The notes below the pieces were generated by a model. That model was not told the DNA's origin. It worked only from the letters and a program-made list of their open reading frames with translations, and did not search any database. Of a DNA stretch of 64,000 bases, positions 24,093 through 32,103 are shown in pieces. The stretch is from Dermabacter hominis NBRC 106157 (lineage in GTDB: Bacteria; Actinomycetota; Actinomycetes; Actinomycetales; Dermabacteraceae), in contig NZ_BCSI01000001.1 in NCBI RefSeq assembly GCF_001570785.1, forward strand, positions 310,001 through 374,000, read 5' to 3'. The first letter of the stretch is position 1. Every line of letters starts with the position of its first letter. The position numbers and the translations under genes were made by a program.

Positions 24093-25067
24093 GTGAATGT
24101 GACTCTCCGGCCGGTGAGTGCCGATGATTTCGACTTCTTGTGGGCCTGGCAGCACGCGACGCCGGATGCCGCGTGGAAGCTGTGGGATGGGCCCTACTTC
24201 GAGGCCCCTGTGAACCCCAGCCGTGAGGAGTTTGATCAGCGGCAGCGTGCAGGATTAGGCAGTCATGATCGTCGGATCATCGAGGTCGATGGAGAGCCTG
24301 TTGGTTTTGTTTCGCGTTTCGAGGAGGAGTCCGCAGGCGGCGGCTGGTGGGAGCTTGGCATCGTGGTCTTCGGCCCGCGTTGGTGGGGGAGGGGTATCGG
24401 CCGGGCGGCGCTCACCCAGTGGCTCGACCTGATCTTCGACGAGACCGACGCTCACGTCGTCACCCTTCAGACATGGTCAGGCAACGAGAGGATGATCGCC
24501 TCAGCGAGACGATGCGGTTTCGTCGAGTGTGGCCGGATTCCCGAGGCGCGGTCGTGGAATGGCCGACGCTGGGACAGCGTGAAGATGTGCGCATTGCGTC
24601 CTCGTCCATCACTCTGGGAGTGCCGCAGAGACGCTCAGCTCCCGGATGACGTTGCACGGCTTCTGGCGACAGTCCCGGAGTGGTTCGGCCTGGAAGAAGC
24701 GAATCAGGAGTACATCGACGCTGCCCGGCACATGGAGACGTGGTCTGTGCGCGACGAACATGGAAGGATCATCGGCGTGACCTTGGTCGACCGCGACTTC
24801 CCGATATCCGCCGACATTCACCTCATGGTCGTGGACCGAGCTTGGCATGGTCAGGGCGTTGGATCAGCCATGCTCAGGGCTGTGGCGTCAGCCTCCCGTG
24901 CCGATGGTGTTCGGCTGCTCCAAGTGAAGACCTTGGGGCCGTCGCATCCTGACGCTGGATACGCCCGCACCCGCCACTTCTACGAGAAGTGCGGATTCCT
25001 GCCGCTGGAGGAAACTGATCTGTGGGGTGATGACAACCCCTGCTTGTTCATGGTCATGCCTTTGTAA
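24093..25067 (+). CDS. Tandem GNAT acetyltransferase (two domains)
   Basis: A 324-residue protein containing two GNAT domains. The first (residues 1-170) is RimL-like: VTLRPVSADDFDFLWAWQ, then VFGPRWWGRGIGRAAL (acetyl-CoA loop) and ERMIASARRCGFVECGRI. The second (about 195-324) has HLMVVDRAWHGQGVGSAMLR as its acetyl-CoA loop and ends in RHFYEKCGFLPLEETDLW. Both loops keep the RxxGxG/A pattern, so both domains may be active. The start is GTG 24093. It is the only gene between repeat copies g and h. The substrate is unknown; acetyltransferases of this kind are common cassette cargo. Confidence 0.85.
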   Translation: MNVTLRPVSADDFDFLWAWQHATPDAAWKLWDGPYFEAPVNPSREEFDQRQRAGLGSHDRRIIEVDGEPVGFVSRFEEESAGGGWWELGIVVFGPRWWGRGIGRAALTQWLDLIFDETDAHVVTLQTWSGNERMIASARRCGFVECGRIPEARSWNGRRWDSVKMCALRPRPSLWECRRDAQLPDDVARLLATVPEWFGLEEANQEYIDAARHMETWSVRDEHGRIIGVTLVDRDFPISADIHLMVVDRAWHGQGVGSAMLRAVASASRADGVRLLQVKTLGPSHPDAGYARTRHFYEKCGFLPLEETDLWGDDNPCLFMVMPL

Positions 25068-25124
25068 GGATCGCTGGGCTTCATGACCTGGGCTGCGGTG
25101 ATCAGTCGTGCTTACCGGTGTCGT

Positions 25125-25154
25125 AACTCGATTGAGTTCAGGTTTAACGTCTAG
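25125..25154 (+). repeat. Gene-end repeat, copy h
   Basis: Reads N-S-I-E-F-R-F-N-V-stop (TAG). GCGTTAATGACG follows directly and is part of the presumed HigA operator; the same 12 bases follow copy e. Confidence 0.8.
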
Positions 25155-25159
25155 CGTTA

Positions 25160-25176
25160 ATGACGGCCCCCGTTAT
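25160..25176 (+). promoter_or_regulatory. Probable HigA operator and promoter
   Basis: ATGACGG-CCC-CCGTTAT is a near-palindrome directly before the toxin gene. TATAGA (25174-25179) inside its right edge is a good -10, 9 bases before the ATG, so the transcript would be nearly leaderless. HigA/GraA-type antitoxins bind palindromes of this kind to repress their operons. Confidence 0.6.
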
Positions 25177-25187
25177 AGACTGGCTCC

Positions 25188-25469
25188 ATGATCAGATCGT
25201 TCGGCGACAAGGCGACCGAACGGCTGTGGCGTCGTGAGCGCGTGCGGTCCATCGATCCGAGGATCCATCGCGTCGCACTGCGCAAGCTGCGTCAGGTGGG
25301 GTCCGCGGAGTCTCTCGAGGACCTCCGGGTCCCGCCCGGCAACCGGCTTGAGGCCCTCAAGGGTGATCGGGCCGGGCAGTACAGCATCAGAATCAACGAC
25401 CAGTGGCGTATCTGCTTCGTGTGGAGCGACGCCGGACCCGAGGAGGTGCAGATCGTTGACTACCACTGA
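25188..25469 (+). CDS. higB: HigB/RelE-like toxin
   Basis: A 93-residue RelE-superfamily toxin of the HigB/GraT branch, known to cut ribosome-bound mRNA. It opens MIRSFGDKATERLWRRERVR, has RKLRQVGSAESLEDLRVPPG with NRLEALKGDRAGQYSIRIND in the middle, and ends QWRICFVWSDAGPEEVQIVD. These blocks are diagnostic. The toxin precedes the antitoxin, the usual HigBA order, and overlaps it by 14 bases. It follows an operator and repeat copy h. Confidence 0.9.
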   Translation: MIRSFGDKATERLWRRERVRSIDPRIHRVALRKLRQVGSAESLEDLRVPPGNRLEALKGDRAGQYSIRINDQWRICFVWSDAGPEEVQIVDYH

Positions 25470-25758
25470 CAGGATCGAGCCGATCCACCCGGGTGAGGTC
25501 CTCATGGAGGACTTCATCGAGGGCTTCGGCATCACGCAGAACAAGCTCGCCGTCTCGATCGGGGTTCCGCCGCGGCGGATCAATGAGATCGTGCACGGCA
25601 AGCGGGGCATCACTGCCGACACCGCGCTGCGGCTCGCGAAGTACTTCGGCACGTCGGCGGAGTTCTGGATCAACCTGCAGAGCCACTACGAGCTGGACCG
25701 TGCGGAGGACCTCGCGGAGGAGCAGATCGCGGCGATCACGCCCCTGCAGGTCGCGTGA
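25456..25758 (+). CDS. higA: HigA-like antitoxin (HTH Xre)
   Basis: A 100-residue antitoxin. EPIHPGEVLMEDFIEGFGIT is the HigA signature, followed by the helix-turn-helix QNKLAVSIGVPPRRINEIVH and AKYFGTSAEFWINLQ. TTG 25456 is taken as the start because GGAGG sits 8 bases upstream and the extra N-terminal residues match the family; ATG 25504 would remove the signature. The stop overlaps the GTG of the next gene (GTGA). It neutralises HigB and represses the promoter upstream. Confidence 0.88.
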   Translation: MTTTDRIEPIHPGEVLMEDFIEGFGITQNKLAVSIGVPPRRINEIVHGKRGITADTALRLAKYFGTSAEFWINLQSHYELDRAEDLAEEQIAAITPLQVA

Positions 25759-26825
25759 GCTCTCGCAGACGGCTGGCTGTCGGGTCCGGTCTGGTGGTCG
25801 CAGGAGTAGCGGCTGTTGAAATCTTCGCCCGAATGAGAACTCCGAGCCTGTGCCGCGAGTCGTCGGGGGATCCTTGGCTCGTTCGTGAAGCCGAGACGAT
25901 TCTTCGACGTTCGCGCGGGCCTCGAGACCGGGCCAGTATCGCAGTTATCGACAACGGTGTACTCCGTGAGGCTCATTTCGGTGCGGGTCGTCATACGCAG
26001 TACGAGATCGGTTCGATCACCAAGACGATGACGGCTGCGGTCTTTGCTGACATGCTGGAGCGCGGTGAAATAAGCCGACGGACTCCTCTGGGAACCTTCT
26101 TTGATCTGGCGAGCAGCGAGGTGGCTGCCATCGAGCTTGAAGAGCTTGCTACTCACACCAGCGGCCTGCCTAATATGGCGAGCACATGCCGCAACGTCGC
26201 TGATCTTGCTCTTTGGCCGTTGCTCGTGCATGACCCAAGTTCGTCAGTGACTCTCGAGCGTCTGATTGCGGATGCGAGCCGGTCTCGCCTGGGGCCAAGG
26301 GAATACGCATACTCAAACCTCGGCTACTCCTTGCTTGGGCAGGCGCTGGCTCGCCGAGCGGGAACGAGTTTTCCGCGACTGCTTCAAGAACGGCTGTTCG
26401 CACCATTGGGGATGGACGACACCTTCGTTCCAACAGATCCGACGTCGCTTGGAGTAGATGTGCCCCGCGGTTACTCGGTCATGTGGGGGCGGCGATCCGC
26501 GCCATGGACGTTGGGTGCTGAAGCGCCCAGTGGCAGTGTCCGATCGACCCTTGCTGACATGACTCGATATCTTCAGTCCCTGCTGGACGCCACCGCGCCG
26601 GGCACGGCTGCGATGGATCAGGCAGTCGTTGCCAGAGACGGTCTGCGCATCGGCTACGGCTGGCATATCGACCAGAACTCACTGGTGTGGCACAACGGCA
26701 TGACCGGTGGCTTCAGCAGCTGGATAAGTCTTCAACCCGGCCGTGGGCAGGGCGTGATCGTACTTAGCAACACGATGAACTCGGTTGATGACCTTGGGAT
26801 GGCACTGGCCCGCTCGCTGCCTTGA
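25755..26825 (+). CDS. Beta-lactamase-family (class C type) serine hydrolase
   Basis: A 356-residue protein with an N-terminal hydrophobic segment (GSGLVVAGVAAVEIFA) as signal or anchor. The catalytic motifs of the serine beta-lactamase/DD-peptidase fold are clear: GSITKTMTAA (SxxK), YAYSNLGYSLLG (YxN) and WHNGMTGGFSSW (HxG). The last motif and the overall length match the esterase/peptidase group rather than a typical secreted beta-lactamase. The GTG start overlaps the HigA stop, so the hydrolase is translated with the toxin-antitoxin pair. Substrate unknown. Confidence 0.83.
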   Translation: MSSRRRLAVGSGLVVAGVAAVEIFARMRTPSLCRESSGDPWLVREAETILRRSRGPRDRASIAVIDNGVLREAHFGAGRHTQYEIGSITKTMTAAVFADMLERGEISRRTPLGTFFDLASSEVAAIELEELATHTSGLPNMASTCRNVADLALWPLLVHDPSSSVTLERLIADASRSRLGPREYAYSNLGYSLLGQALARRAGTSFPRLLQERLFAPLGMDDTFVPTDPTSLGVDVPRGYSVMWGRRSAPWTLGAEAPSGSVRSTLADMTRYLQSLLDATAPGTAAMDQAVVARDGLRIGYGWHIDQNSLVWHNGMTGGFSSWISLQPGRGQGVIVLSNTMNSVDDLGMALARSLP

Positions 26826-26872
26826 AGCACCAGTGAGGTAGGAAGCGTTCGCCGTATGTTTCTACCCAGCGG

Positions 26873-26902
26873 AACTCGACCGTGTTCAGTTTTGACGTGT
26901 AG
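26873..26902 (+). repeat. Gene-end repeat, copy i
   Basis: Reads N-S-T-V-F-S-F-D-V-stop (TAG), the most diverged of the stop-bearing copies but with the same GGAACTCGA...GTGTTCAG...GACGTGTAG layout. CGCGTTATT follows at 26914-26922, as after copy e. Confidence 0.65.
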
Positions 26903-27250
26903 CGCTGTTGAGTCGCGTTATTTTTCTCCGTGTCTCACTGGATGCTGCTAAGGATGGTCTAGTCATCGAGCGGCAGCGTGAGTACTAAGCCATTGCGAGC
27001 AGCGTGACTTTTAGCCGTGGGATGTACGAGGCTTAGTCGATCTTGGCCTCTGAGAAATATGGAGATTGTCCTGGCCACGACGCGGGCATGCCTTGTGTTG
27101 GGATTGAGGTCGCCTCAGACGGCAGCCCGCACAGCTCGACTATTGGATCTCGATTGCGACGAGACCGCGACCGGCTGGCGCCTTATGGAAGAAGACCTAA
27201 AGCGCACGCACCGTCATAATTGGGCGACTGGGTCTTTGGCGTTCAGATTC
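26903..27250. other. Gap between copy i and the UvrA-like gene
   Basis: No intact gene. A plus-strand frame reads TARLLDLDCDETATGWRLME with no start and no recognisable family. GCGTTCAGATTCTC near 27239 weakly resembles the repeat but is not convincing. Confidence 0.4.
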
Positions 27251-29848
27251 TCAGGCTCGGCTTATACCGGCTCGATCGGCCAACACCTGGGCCGTCACCG
27301 AGTGCGAATCCGAATGCAGAGCATGCTGAGCGACCGCCGCCGGTGTTCCGGTGACCAGGATTTGGCCACCCTCATCACCGGCTCCCGGGCCGACGTCGAT
27401 GACGTGGTCGGCTTGGGCGATCACCCGGAGGTCGTGCTCGACGACGACCACCGTCGCGCCGTCGTCGACCAGGCGACGCAGCTGGGTCAGCAAAAGATCA
27501 ACGTCCGCCGGGTGCAGCCCCGTCGTAGGCTCGTCCAGGAGGTACAGGCTATGCTTACGGCTGGAACCGCGTTGCATTTCGGAGGCCAGCTTGATGCGCT
27601 GCGCCTCCCCACCCGAGAGTTCCGGGGACCCCTGACCCAGTCGCAAGTAGCCAAGCCCGAGTGCGTGCAGGAACTCGACGGAACGCAGAATCCTCGGCTC
27701 CTCGGCGAAGACCTCGAGCGCCTCGTCCACGGTCAGCGCCAAGATCTCCGCGATGCTGCGGCCGCTCCACTGCACCTCGAGGATCTCCGGCTTATAGCGT
27801 TTGCCGTGGCAGGCCGGGCAGGTGGTGTACGTTCCGGGTAGGAACACCAGTTCGACCTCGATGCTGCCCGCCCCATCGCACTCCGGGCAGCGACCCTTTT
27901 TCGTGTTGTAGGAGAAGTCCGATACCGACATGCCCCGCCGCTTCGCCTCCGGGGTGTCAGCAAACAGCCTGCGGACGGCATCGAAAAGACCCGTGTAGGT
28001 CGCGACGGTGGAACGCACCGTGCGTCCAATCGGCTTCTGGGTGATGTGAACCAGCCGACGGATCTTCTCGACCCCCGTTGTGCTCTCCACCCGGAAATCC
28101 CGGGAGTAGTCGGAATCTGCCGTGAACTCCGCGTCCGGATCCTCGAACGAGACCTCGTCGGCGCCGACCACCTGCGTGGCCGAGCGGGACGCCACGTCGG
28201 CGAGCACCCCGGTGACCAGGGTGGATTTGCCGGACCCGGATACTCCCGTGACTGCGGTGAGCGCCCCCAGCGGAAAGTCCACGTCGATCCCGTCGAAGGC
28301 GCGCGCGTGCACGCCGCGAAGGCCGATGGAGTCACCGGTTCCAGCAGGGGTGTCCGTGAGCTCGGGGAAACCCTCGTTCAAGGCGGTCGCAGTGGGGGAA
28401 TTCAGCTGCTCGGCGTTGGCGCGGAATTGGTCAATAGGTCCGGAGAACACCAGCTCCCCGCCGCGCTCACCGGCGCGGGGGCCGATATCCACGATCCAAT
28501 CGCATTTCGCCACGAGGGACATATCGTGCTCGACCAGAAGAACCGAGTTTCCCGCCTCGATAAAGCGCTGCAGGAGCTCGGAAACTGCCTTCCGCTCCAC
28601 GACGTGCAGGCCGGCCGAGGGCTCATCCAGCACATAGGTTGTGCCGAACAGGTTCGAGTTCAACTGGGAGGCTAAGCGCAGGCGCTGGTGCTCGCCCGCA
28701 GACAAGCTCCGAGCCGGGCGGGAGAGGCTCAAGTGCCCGAGCCCCAGCTCGATTGCCGCGCGCACCGTGGGCAGCACCTGATCCAGCAGCAGTTCTTCGG
28801 CCTCGTCGTGCTCGTTCCACTGCTGCTTCTCGATCGCCGCCAAGCGCTCGAGGCGGTCCTCCAACACAGTCAGCAGGTCCTTCAACGCCAAGTCGTTGAA
28901 TTCGTCGATAGCGTGACCGGCGTAGCTCACTTGCAAGGTATCCGGTTGAAAACCACGGCCCTGGCACGTCGGGCATGTCGATGAATGCAAGAAGGAGAGC
29001 ACTCGGCGGCGGGTCTTATCCGATCCCGTCTCCGCCAGAGTTTCGGTGAGGTAGGTGGCTACCGAGCGCCATTTGCCTTTATACGACAAGTGCACGGCGT
29101 TTTCATCCCGCTCCGGGTGGACCGTCACCACAGGTCGCTCGTCCGTGAACAGGATCCAGTCGCGGTCCTCTTGCGGAATTTCCCGCCAAGGGATGTCCAG
29201 CGGGTAGCCGAGGGCGCCAAGGATGTCCCGGAAGTTCTTTCCGAGCCACGCTCCCGGCCACGCGGCGATCGCGCCGTCCCAGATAGACAGGCTGGGATCC
29301 GGCACCATCGACTCTCCCGTCGGCCGGTGCACGGTTCCGGTTCCCTGGCATTCGGGGCACATGCCGGCGGTGGTGTTGGGGGAGAAGGCGTCGGAATCCA
29401 GCCTGCCGTATTCCAGCCGCTCGCGCATACCGTCCGGGTAGCTGCCGGAGCGGGAAAAGAGCAGCCGAACACTATTCGAGATTTTTGAGATCGTCCCCAC
29501 GGAGGAGCGCGCCCCACCGAGGGTGGTGGACTGCTGCAGTGCCATCGTCGGCGGTAGGCCTGCGACTGACCCTACGCGCGGGTTGACCGCGTTACCGATG
29601 AGACGGCGCGCGAAGGGGGAGACGGACTCCAGGTAGCGACGCTGCGCCTCCCCATGGATGGTACCGAAGGCAAGGCTGGACTTGCCTGAGCCCGACACGC
29701 CGGTGATCGCCACGAGGGTATCCCGGGGCAGGTCGACGTCGATGTGTTTCAGGTTGTGAAGGTGCGCATCCCGCACCCGGATCATCGGATCATGATCTGC
29801 ACGTGTCGAAGCATGCGGAGCCTGTGACGCGGGCGTGGAGTGGGGCAT
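27251..29848 (-). CDS. UvrA-like ABC ATPase (UvrA2/DrrC-type)
   Basis: An 865-residue UvrA paralogue. Two ABC modules are present, with P-loops GVSGSGKSSLAFG and GVSGSGKSTLVTG, signature regions ARSLSAGEHQRLRLASQ and SPELSGGEAQRIKLASE, and Walker B regions YVLDEPSAGLH and YLLDEPTTGLH. Each module carries a four-cysteine zinc site (CPECQGTG with CPTCQGRG, and CPECDGAG with CPACHGKRY). Housekeeping UvrA is about 950 residues; this shorter form resembles the UvrA2 group linked to drug or DNA-damage tolerance. The ATG at 29848 fits the family. It is divergent from the siderophore operon. Confidence 0.87.
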   Translation of the reverse strand: MPHSTPASQAPHASTRADHDPMIRVRDAHLHNLKHIDVDLPRDTLVAITGVSGSGKSSLAFGTIHGEAQRRYLESVSPFARRLIGNAVNPRVGSVAGLPPTMALQQSTTLGGARSSVGTISKISNSVRLLFSRSGSYPDGMRERLEYGRLDSDAFSPNTTAGMCPECQGTGTVHRPTGESMVPDPSLSIWDGAIAAWPGAWLGKNFRDILGALGYPLDIPWREIPQEDRDWILFTDERPVVTVHPERDENAVHLSYKGKWRSVATYLTETLAETGSDKTRRRVLSFLHSSTCPTCQGRGFQPDTLQVSYAGHAIDEFNDLALKDLLTVLEDRLERLAAIEKQQWNEHDEAEELLLDQVLPTVRAAIELGLGHLSLSRPARSLSAGEHQRLRLASQLNSNLFGTTYVLDEPSAGLHVVERKAVSELLQRFIEAGNSVLLVEHDMSLVAKCDWIVDIGPRAGERGGELVFSGPIDQFRANAEQLNSPTATALNEGFPELTDTPAGTGDSIGLRGVHARAFDGIDVDFPLGALTAVTGVSGSGKSTLVTGVLADVASRSATQVVGADEVSFEDPDAEFTADSDYSRDFRVESTTGVEKIRRLVHITQKPIGRTVRSTVATYTGLFDAVRRLFADTPEAKRRGMSVSDFSYNTKKGRCPECDGAGSIEVELVFLPGTYTTCPACHGKRYKPEILEVQWSGRSIAEILALTVDEALEVFAEEPRILRSVEFLHALGLGYLRLGQGSPELSGGEAQRIKLASEMQRGSSRKHSLYLLDEPTTGLHPADVDLLLTQLRRLVDDGATVVVVEHDLRVIAQADHVIDVGPGAGDEGGQILVTGTPAAVAQHALHSDSHSVTAQVLADRAGISRA

Positions 29849-30068
29849 GCTGACTATTTTAACCTCGCGAACTGTGGTCCCTATCGATAGAGGTTGCCGT
29901 CGGTGTGGCATCACGCTCTCGCGATATGCCCGACTCGGAACGAGGTCGTCGGTTGTTATCAGTTGAGATCTGTGAGGGCCTCGCCGGTGCTGAAGCGCTC
30001 CCCGGTCTCCTGCGCGATGGTCTCTTTTTCCCGGATGCCGTTGCGGCGAAGGGCGTGGGTGAATAAAG

Positions 30069-30087
30069 TAAGGCGAGCCTTGCCTAA
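30069..30087 (+). promoter_or_regulatory. IdeR/DtxR iron box of the siderophore operon
   Basis: TAAGGCGAGCCTTGCCTAA matches the 19-base IdeR/DtxR consensus (TTAGGNNAGNCTNNCCTAA) almost perfectly. It lies 20 bases before the SIP start codon, so the five-gene operon should be repressed when iron is plentiful. Confidence 0.85.
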
Positions 30088-30106
30088 TTGTGGTACGTTA
30101 TGCGGC

Positions 30107-30994
30107 ATGAGATCAAAGCTCTCGTATACCGCGGTTGAGGTCCGCGTCGACGCAGTGCGCGACTTGTGCCCCTCGATGCGTCGAGTCACCCTGAGCGGAG
30201 AAGGACTTAAGAAGGCTGCTCCGCTTTGCCTTGACCGTCGGATCAAGCTCGTGCTGCCCCGATACCACGGTGACGCACTGGAGGACATCCCGCGTATCCC
30301 AGGTTGGTATGACGCCCTCGTGTCTTTACCACCAAGTGATCAGCCGTCCGTGAGGACATACACGGCCCGGGCAATGCGTCCAGACATGGCCGAGCTCGAC
30401 GTCGATGTGGTTCGCCACGGCACCAGTGGCCCCGCGGGCCGGTGGATCGAAACCGTGGCTGCTGGCGATTGGCTCGTTGTTGCCGTCCCCCGCGCCGATT
30501 TCAAGGACATTGACACCATTGGCCTGGCCTGGCATCCGGGTAGTGCCAAGCAAATCCTGGTGGCTGGCGACGAAACCGCGGCACCGGCTATAGCCAACAT
30601 CGCCGCCTCTCTGGCCCCAGATGCCGTCGGCACGATTCTGGTCGAGATGCCGGCCCCCGAGGATGCATGGCCTCTCACGGCCCCGCCCGGGGTTGACGTT
30701 AAAGTGCTGTGCCGCGAAGGTGAGGCTCCCGGCAGTTTGCTCGAACGTGAACTTCACGCGCTGACGTGGCCGCCCGAAGCGGCCGAAAGCGTAGCGGTCG
30801 ATGACCTTGACGATGACGCTGGAATCCTGTGGGACGAACCCGCCGGAGATGCCGACGGCGAGCATTTTGCCTGGTTGGCAGGCGAAAAAGGGGCTGTGCA
30901 ACGTATGCGCCGCTTCCTCGTACGCGAACGCGGCTGCCCCCGCGATCGGGTGGCCTTCATGAGCTACTGGCGTCAAGGGCACGCCGAATCCTAA
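30107..30994 (+). CDS. Siderophore-interacting protein (ferric-siderophore reductase, FAD/NAD-binding)
   Basis: A complete 295-residue SIP. The FAD site is QPSVRTYTARAM, then LDVDVVRHGTSGPAGRW, and the NAD-binding half has QILVAGDETAAPAIANIAAS and a C-terminal HFAWLAGEKGAVQRMRRFL with WRQGHAES at the end. It reduces ferric-siderophore in the cytoplasm so that iron is released. ATG 30107 is placed just after the iron box. First gene of the operon; the binding lipoprotein follows 53 bases downstream. Confidence 0.92.
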   Translation: MRSKLSYTAVEVRVDAVRDLCPSMRRVTLSGEGLKKAAPLCLDRRIKLVLPRYHGDALEDIPRIPGWYDALVSLPPSDQPSVRTYTARAMRPDMAELDVDVVRHGTSGPAGRWIETVAAGDWLVVAVPRADFKDIDTIGLAWHPGSAKQILVAGDETAAPAIANIAASLAPDAVGTILVEMPAPEDAWPLTAPPGVDVKVLCREGEAPGSLLERELHALTWPPEAAESVAVDDLDDDAGILWDEPAGDADGEHFAWLAGEKGAVQRMRRFLVRERGCPRDRVAFMSYWRQGHAES

Positions 30995-31047
30995 CCATCC
31001 CGGCGCGACCGCGTCGGTCCCACATAACCCCTAAAGGAACACCAGAA

Positions 31048-32100
31048 ATGTACCCCTCAGATCAGCGTCTCAGCATGCCTCGTCGCGGGCTGCTCGCCCT
31101 GGCCGGAGCCTTCTCGCTGTCTGCCGTCACCGGTTGCGGCAGTAACCGTTCGAGTGCTGGGTCAACGTCCACCGAAACCGCGTCGGCGGGCAGTTTCCCC
31201 GTTGTGATTCGCCATGCCTTGGGATCCACGACCATCAAGCAGGCGCCTCAGCGAATTGTCACCATCGGGCAGGGCGCCACTGAGGCCCTCATCAGTATGG
31301 GGGTCTACCCGGTTGGCGTTGAAACCTATGCCTGGGGAGCTGACAAGGATGGACATCTACCCTGGAACCGAGAAGCCTTCGAGAAGGCGGGACGGCCCCT
31401 TCCAGCTCTATTCGCCGGCGGTGAGCAACTCGACGTCGAGGCCATTGCGGAGCTCGAGCCTGACCTGATCCTCGCTCCATGGTCAGGGCTCACCCAGAAA
31501 CAGTATGACCAACTGACCGCGTTCTGCCCGACTGTCGCCTACGAGAAATCCGCCTGGACCACTACTTGGGACGGCGAGATCCGCATGGTGGCCAAGGCGC
31601 TGGGGCGCCCCAGCGACGGCGACAAAGTCATTAGCGACCTCAAGAAAACCCTCGCCGACACTGCTGCTCAGCACCCACATTGGGAAGGCACGACCTTCAG
31701 TTACATCTACACTGAAGGCCAGGGAACGCTTGGCATTTTTCGTCCCACGGAACAACGCGTGGCCTTGATCAGCATGCTCGGCCTGACGGTCGACCCAATT
31801 GTCGATACCATCACGGCCAACGATGGGTCCGATTGGGCGCTCATCAGCCTCGAGAATGCCGATAAGCTCAAGGATTCTGACCTCATCTTCACCTTTCATC
31901 TGGATGCCGCGACCAAGAAACAGGCCACCTCGCAGCGGCTCTACTCGTCCATCCCTGCCATCAAGCGTGACAGCGTGGTGGCCCCGACTGACCCGCAGCT
32001 CGTCACAGCGATCAGCATGATCAACCCGCTCACCGTGCCGTGGAGCCTTCCACGTCTCACTGATCTCATCGACCAGGCCGTCGCGAAGGTGACGGACTAA
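31048..32100 (+). CDS. Siderophore-binding lipoprotein (FecB/PBP2 type)
   Basis: A 350-residue lipoprotein. The leader has MPRRGLLALAGAFSLSAVTG with a lipobox ending at Cys31, and a Ser/Thr-rich linker follows. The mature protein is a class III periplasmic-binding protein: IKQAPQRIVTIGQGATEALI, then EAIAELEPDLILAPW and a C-terminal half with LISLENADKLKDSDLIFTF. Its role is to capture ferric siderophore at the cell surface. CTAAAGGAAC precedes ATG 31048. Only 3 bases separate it from the first permease. Confidence 0.92.
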   Translation: MYPSDQRLSMPRRGLLALAGAFSLSAVTGCGSNRSSAGSTSTETASAGSFPVVIRHALGSTTIKQAPQRIVTIGQGATEALISMGVYPVGVETYAWGADKDGHLPWNREAFEKAGRPLPALFAGGEQLDVEAIAELEPDLILAPWSGLTQKQYDQLTAFCPTVAYEKSAWTTTWDGEIRMVAKALGRPSDGDKVISDLKKTLADTAAQHPHWEGTTFSYIYTEGQGTLGIFRPTEQRVALISMLGLTVDPIVDTITANDGSDWALISLENADKLKDSDLIFTFHLDAATKKQATSQRLYSSIPAIKRDSVVAPTDPQLVTAISMINPLTVPWSLPRLTDLIDQAVAKVTD

Positions 32101-32103
32101 CTC

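Noticed and set aside
25125-25180. Integron attC (59-base element) at copy h, because TTTAAC...AGCGTTAATG resembles the right-hand core of attC sites
   Set aside because: Only copy h and partly e have a GTTA core to the right, the other copies do not, and no L'/R' partner or folded arms of 57 bases or more are visible. The synonymous codon pattern points to a gene end instead.
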